Shown here: positions 6,218 through 8,377 of the stretch, piece after piece | How the letters are laid out: each line of letters opens with the position of its first letter | Position numbering within the stretch: position 1 is the first letter of the stretch | Made by a program: the position numbers and the translations under genes | Notes under the pieces: model-generated | Told to the model about the DNA's origin: nothing | Seen by the model: only the letters and a program-made list of their open reading frames with translations | The model's database searches: none | DNA from: Kiritimatiellia bacterium | GTDB lineage: Bacteria > Verrucomicrobiota > Kiritimatiellia > RFP12 > UBA1067 | Reading direction: 5' to 3' | DNA: 8,377 bases | Assembly (NCBI GenBank): GCA_024405255.1 | Contig: JAKSOY010000195.1 | Span: 1 to 8,377, forward strand

Positions 6218-7294
6218 ATGAAGTTCATGAAATTCCTGTTCCTCTTGACATTGGGTGCCAGTGTAATGGCGGCGCCGACGGCCCCGCAGGCGAACAAGCC
6301 CATTGAAGGGCGTCGGTTCGCCATTTGCCTAGATGCGCCGCAGCCGAAGGACGTCGATCGTTTCTGTGCATTCGTGAACGACCGTCTTGCGAAGGACGGA
6401 TTCGATACGATCGTGCTGCTCACGCGCTATCGTTTCGCCTTCAAGAGCCATCCCGAGTGCAGAGGGAACGATCCGCTGTCCGAAGCGGATGTGAAGAAGA
6501 TCCTGGCCGCGTGCCGTGCGAACAAGATCGAGCTCATTCCGAAGATGAACCTGCTGGGCCATCAGGACAAAGTGCTGACGTGCCTGTTGAAGGCCCATCC
6601 GGATATGGACGAGTCGTGCGGGAATCCAAAAGTCGCGCACGACTACTGCCGGTCGATCTGTCCGCGCCATCCGGCGTCCTTCAAGCTCGTGTGCGACCTG
6701 ATGGACGAAATGACGACCGTGTTCGAATCGAAGGCGATTCACATCGGCTGCGACGAAGTGTTCGAGATCGGGAAGTGTCCGCGCTGCAAAGGAACGCCCA
6801 CGGGGAAGCTCTTTGCCGACTGGGTGAACGGACTCAAGCGCCATAACGACAAGCGGAACATCAAGACGATGATGTGGGGCGATCGGCTGCTCGATTCGAA
6901 GAAAGTCGGGTTTGGCGAGTGGGAGGCGAGCCGGAACGGAACGTTCGAGGCGCTGTCGCTCGTCGACAAGGACCTCACCATCTGCGATTGGCACTATGAA
7001 AACTGCAAGGCCTATCCGTCGGTGGATGTTTTCGCCGAGGCGGGATTCAACTTCTGGATTTGTCCGTGGCGGTATGCGAAAAACGCGAAGCTCTTCCTGG
7101 CCTATGCGAACACGCACGAGAAGGGGAAGGCGATCGGCCTGATGCTCACCACGTGGTGCGGTTTCGCCGGCTATGCGGATGCGATCGAAGGCAAGTTCTC
7201 GCCGGGCGCGCTCAAGGATCCGAAGAAGACCCTGCAGAGTCTGCGCGAGACCTATCAGGCCTTCGTCGAGGCCCATAAGGCGCTCACCCGGTAG
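6218..7294 (+). CDS. secreted GH20-like glycoside hydrolase (beta-N-acetylhexosaminidase-like)
   Basis: The product has 358 residues. Residues 1-18/19 are a Sec signal peptide (MKFMKFLFLL core, cleavage near VMAA). The rest looks like one TIM barrel of the GH20 type. IHIGCDEV (174-181) carries the Asp179-Glu180 pair that in GH20 enzymes orients the substrate acetamido group and acts as acid/base. Later barrel blocks include MMWGDRLL (218-225), DWHYENC (257-263) and FNFWICPWRY (277-286). The N-terminal GH20b domain of classical hexosaminidases is missing, as in compact GH20-like proteins of gut and aquatic Planctomycetota-Verrucomicrobiota. The likely role is cleaving terminal N-acetylhexosamine from glycans outside the cytoplasm; the substrate is not visible from the sequence. 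It has 16 cysteines, including a CPRC pair (187-190) just after the catalytic motif. AAGGAG at 6204-6209, 8 nt before ATG 6218, fixes the start. It is the last gene of the run, 20 nt after the zinc-ribbon gene. Confidence 0.75.
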   Translation: MKFMKFLFLLTLGASVMAAPTAPQANKPIEGRRFAICLDAPQPKDVDRFCAFVNDRLAKDGFDTIVLLTRYRFAFKSHPECRGNDPLSEADVKKILAACRANKIELIPKMNLLGHQDKVLTCLLKAHPDMDESCGNPKVAHDYCRSICPRHPASFKLVCDLMDEMTTVFESKAIHIGCDEVFEIGKCPRCKGTPTGKLFADWVNGLKRHNDKRNIKTMMWGDRLLDSKKVGFGEWEASRNGTFEALSLVDKDLTICDWHYENCKAYPSVDVFAEAGFNFWICPWRYAKNAKLFLAYANTHEKGKAIGLMLTTWCGFAGYADAIEGKFSPGALKDPKKTLQSLRETYQAFVEAHKALTR

Positions 7295-7303
7295 TTCACA
7301 TTG

Positions 7304-7319
7304 CGTGCGAATTCGCACG
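7304..7319. repeat. 16-bp perfect palindrome, candidate operator or hairpin
   Basis: CGTGCGAATTCGCACG is perfectly self-complementary, starts 10 nt after the glycosidase stop codon and lies at about -22 to -37 relative to the next -10 box. As RNA it gives a 6-bp GC stem with an AATT loop. The sequence after it (GAAAAGGTCGGG) has no U-run, so it is not a standard intrinsic terminator. Its place over the -35 zone favours a dimeric regulator binding site for the AAA-ATPase-like gene. Weak termination for the upstream run is the alternative. Confidence 0.5.
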
Positions 7320-7337
7320 GAAAAGGTCGGGTTATTT

Positions 7338-7346
7338 TGGTATAAT
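7338..7346 (+). promoter_or_regulatory. extended -10 promoter giving a probable leaderless transcript
   Basis: TGGTATAAT again combines TGn with a perfect TATAAT (7341-7346), and the bases before it (TTATTT) resemble those at the rnd promoter. The usual start point 7-8 nt after the hexamer coincides with the A of ATG 7354. No -35 match is seen at about 7318-7323, where the palindrome ends. Confidence 0.7.
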
Positions 7347-7353
7347 ACTTGAC

Positions 7354-8377
7354 ATGGACAACCTCAAGCAGATCATGTACGGCGTCACGGACTTTGCGCT
7401 CATGCGCAGGGAGAACGCCTATTTTGTTGACCGCACCGGACTCATCCGTGAACTCGAGAAGACGCGTTACGCGATGTTCCTGCGTCCGCGGCGGTTCGGT
7501 AAGTCGCTGCTGTGTTCTATTCTCCAGTGTTACTACGATGTCGACTACGCGGAGAAGTTCGATGCGTTCTTCAGCGAACTCGACATCGGGAGGAATCCAA
7601 CGCCCGAACACGGCAAGTACCTGTTCCTCAACTTCAACTTCTCGCAGGTCGCCAAAGATTTCTCGCAGGTCCAGGCGAGTTTCAACGACTGCTGTTCTGA
7701 ACGGATCGACGTCTTCGTGGCGCGCCACGAAGACCGGCTGCCGCCCGGTACGGCGAAGGCGGTCCTGTCGAAGGGGTCCTGCCATGAGAAGCTCAACGCG
7801 CTGACGACGCATCTTATGGGAACCGGCGTCAAGCTTTACATCGCCATCGACGAGTACGACAACTTCACGAACACCATCCTCGCCGAGTCGCGCGAACACT
7901 ACGAGGCGCTTTGCCACGGCGAAGGATTCTTCAAGCAGTTCTTCAACGAGCTGAAGGCGGCGACGACGGGCACGGACGCGCCGGTGTCGCGGCTGTTCGT
8001 CACGGGCGTGACGCCGGTGACGATGGACGACGTGACGAGCGGCTTCAACATTGCGACGAATGTTTCGTTGGATCCGGCCTTCGCTGCCCTGACGGGCTTC
8101 ACGCGCGACGATCTGCGCGAGATGCTCGCCTACTACCGTGCGAATGCGGGTTTCGCCTTCGACGAGGCGGCGGTCTACGAGACGATGCGCCGCTGGTACG
8201 ACAACTACCGGTTCGCGCCTGAGACGGGTCCAGACGGGGCCGAGCCGCCGCACGTCGCGAACCCGACGCTCGTCCTCTATTACATGCAGTACTTCCTGCG
8301 GAACCACAAGCCGCAGCCGGAACTCGTGGACGAGAACCTGCGGATGGACTACATGAAGATCCGCCACATCATCACCG
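7354..8377 (+). CDS. AAA-ATPase-like / PD-(D/E)XK nuclease family protein, 3' end outside window
   Basis: The 341 residues in the window match the N-terminal AAA-ATPase_like region (PF09820). After the FVDRTGLI start typical of the family comes RPRRFGKS (44-51), its variant P-loop with the GKS core. LYIAIDEYDNF (161-171) is the Walker B segment with Asp166 and Glu167, and FVTGVTPVTM (215-224) is the usual sensor-like strand. Full proteins are usually about 500-560 residues and end in a PD-(D/E)XK nuclease-like domain (PF08011), which would lie beyond the edge. These genes occur in many divergent copies in gut Bacteroidota, Clostridia and Kiritimatiellota; their function is unproven, with links to mobile DNA or defence suspected. 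The start is ATG 7354, giving MDNLKQIMYGVTDF; there is no RBS because the transcript probably begins at the ATG. The reading frame is open to the last base, so the gene is cut only by the window edge. Confidence 0.88.
   Translation, partial: MDNLKQIMYGVTDFALMRRENAYFVDRTGLIRELEKTRYAMFLRPRRFGKSLLCSILQCYYDVDYAEKFDAFFSELDIGRNPTPEHGKYLFLNFNFSQVAKDFSQVQASFNDCCSERIDVFVARHEDRLPPGTAKAVLSKGSCHEKLNALTTHLMGTGVKLYIAIDEYDNFTNTILAESREHYEALCHGEGFFKQFFNELKAATTGTDAPVSRLFVTGVTPVTMDDVTSGFNIATNVSLDPAFAALTGFTRDDLREMLAYYRANAGFAFDEAAVYETMRRWYDNYRFAPETGPDGAEPPHVANPTLVLYYMQYFLRNHKPQPELVDENLRMDYMKIRHIIT

Noticed and set aside
7255..8367. A 370-codon minus-strand open frame over the AAA-ATPase-like gene
   Set aside because: It is Arg/Val-rich shadow sequence opposite a gene with P-loop and Walker B motifs, and it also crosses the promoter and palindrome.

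Overview
The window is GC-rich bacterial DNA with strong Shine-Dalgarno sites. All credible genes lie on the + strand. The gene mix suggests the Planctomycetota-Verrucomicrobiota side of the tree, possibly a gut or anaerobic Kiritimatiellota-type lineage. It includes a large DUF4175-like membrane protein of the kind found with MoxR/Bat clusters, a secreted GH20-like glycosidase, a zinc-ribbon FmdB-type protein and an AAA-ATPase-like/PD-(D/E)XK family gene. This placement is an inference from gene families, not from a marker gene.

Layout. (1) 1-131 is non-coding or holds the tail of an upstream gene, and carries a plausible sigma-70 promoter. (2) 132-299 is a 55-codon ORF: a signal peptide plus the first catalytic block (GNSYT) of an SGNH-type hydrolase, then a stop. 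It looks like a truncated gene. (3) 309-3443 encodes a 1044-residue protein with three membrane helices, a beta-rich extracytoplasmic region and a very long Gln/Ala/Glu-rich coiled coil. Its ribosome binding site touches the stop codon of the truncated ORF. (4) A new promoter at about 3511-3519, whose -10 box sits inside an inverted repeat, starts a tight four-gene run: ribonuclease D (3561-4664), a class I SAM-dependent methyltransferase (4687-5931), an FmdB-type zinc ribbon (5946-6197) and a secreted GH20-like glycoside hydrolase (6218-7294). Gaps are 14 to 22 nt and each downstream gene has a good RBS. (5) A 16-bp perfect palindrome and an extended -10 promoter precede an AAA-ATPase-like gene (7354 to the window edge). 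Its start codon lies only 7 nt after the -10 box, so it is probably leaderless.

The first three genes of the run fit RNA processing, RNA modification and translation housekeeping. The glycosidase seems to be carried along by co-transcription rather than by shared function. No tRNA, rRNA, CRISPR array or insertion sequence was recognised. No clearly new system is evident. The points most worth a second look are the SGNH/DUF4175-like junction, the leaderless AAA-ATPase promoter with its palindrome, and the dyad over the ribonuclease D promoter.
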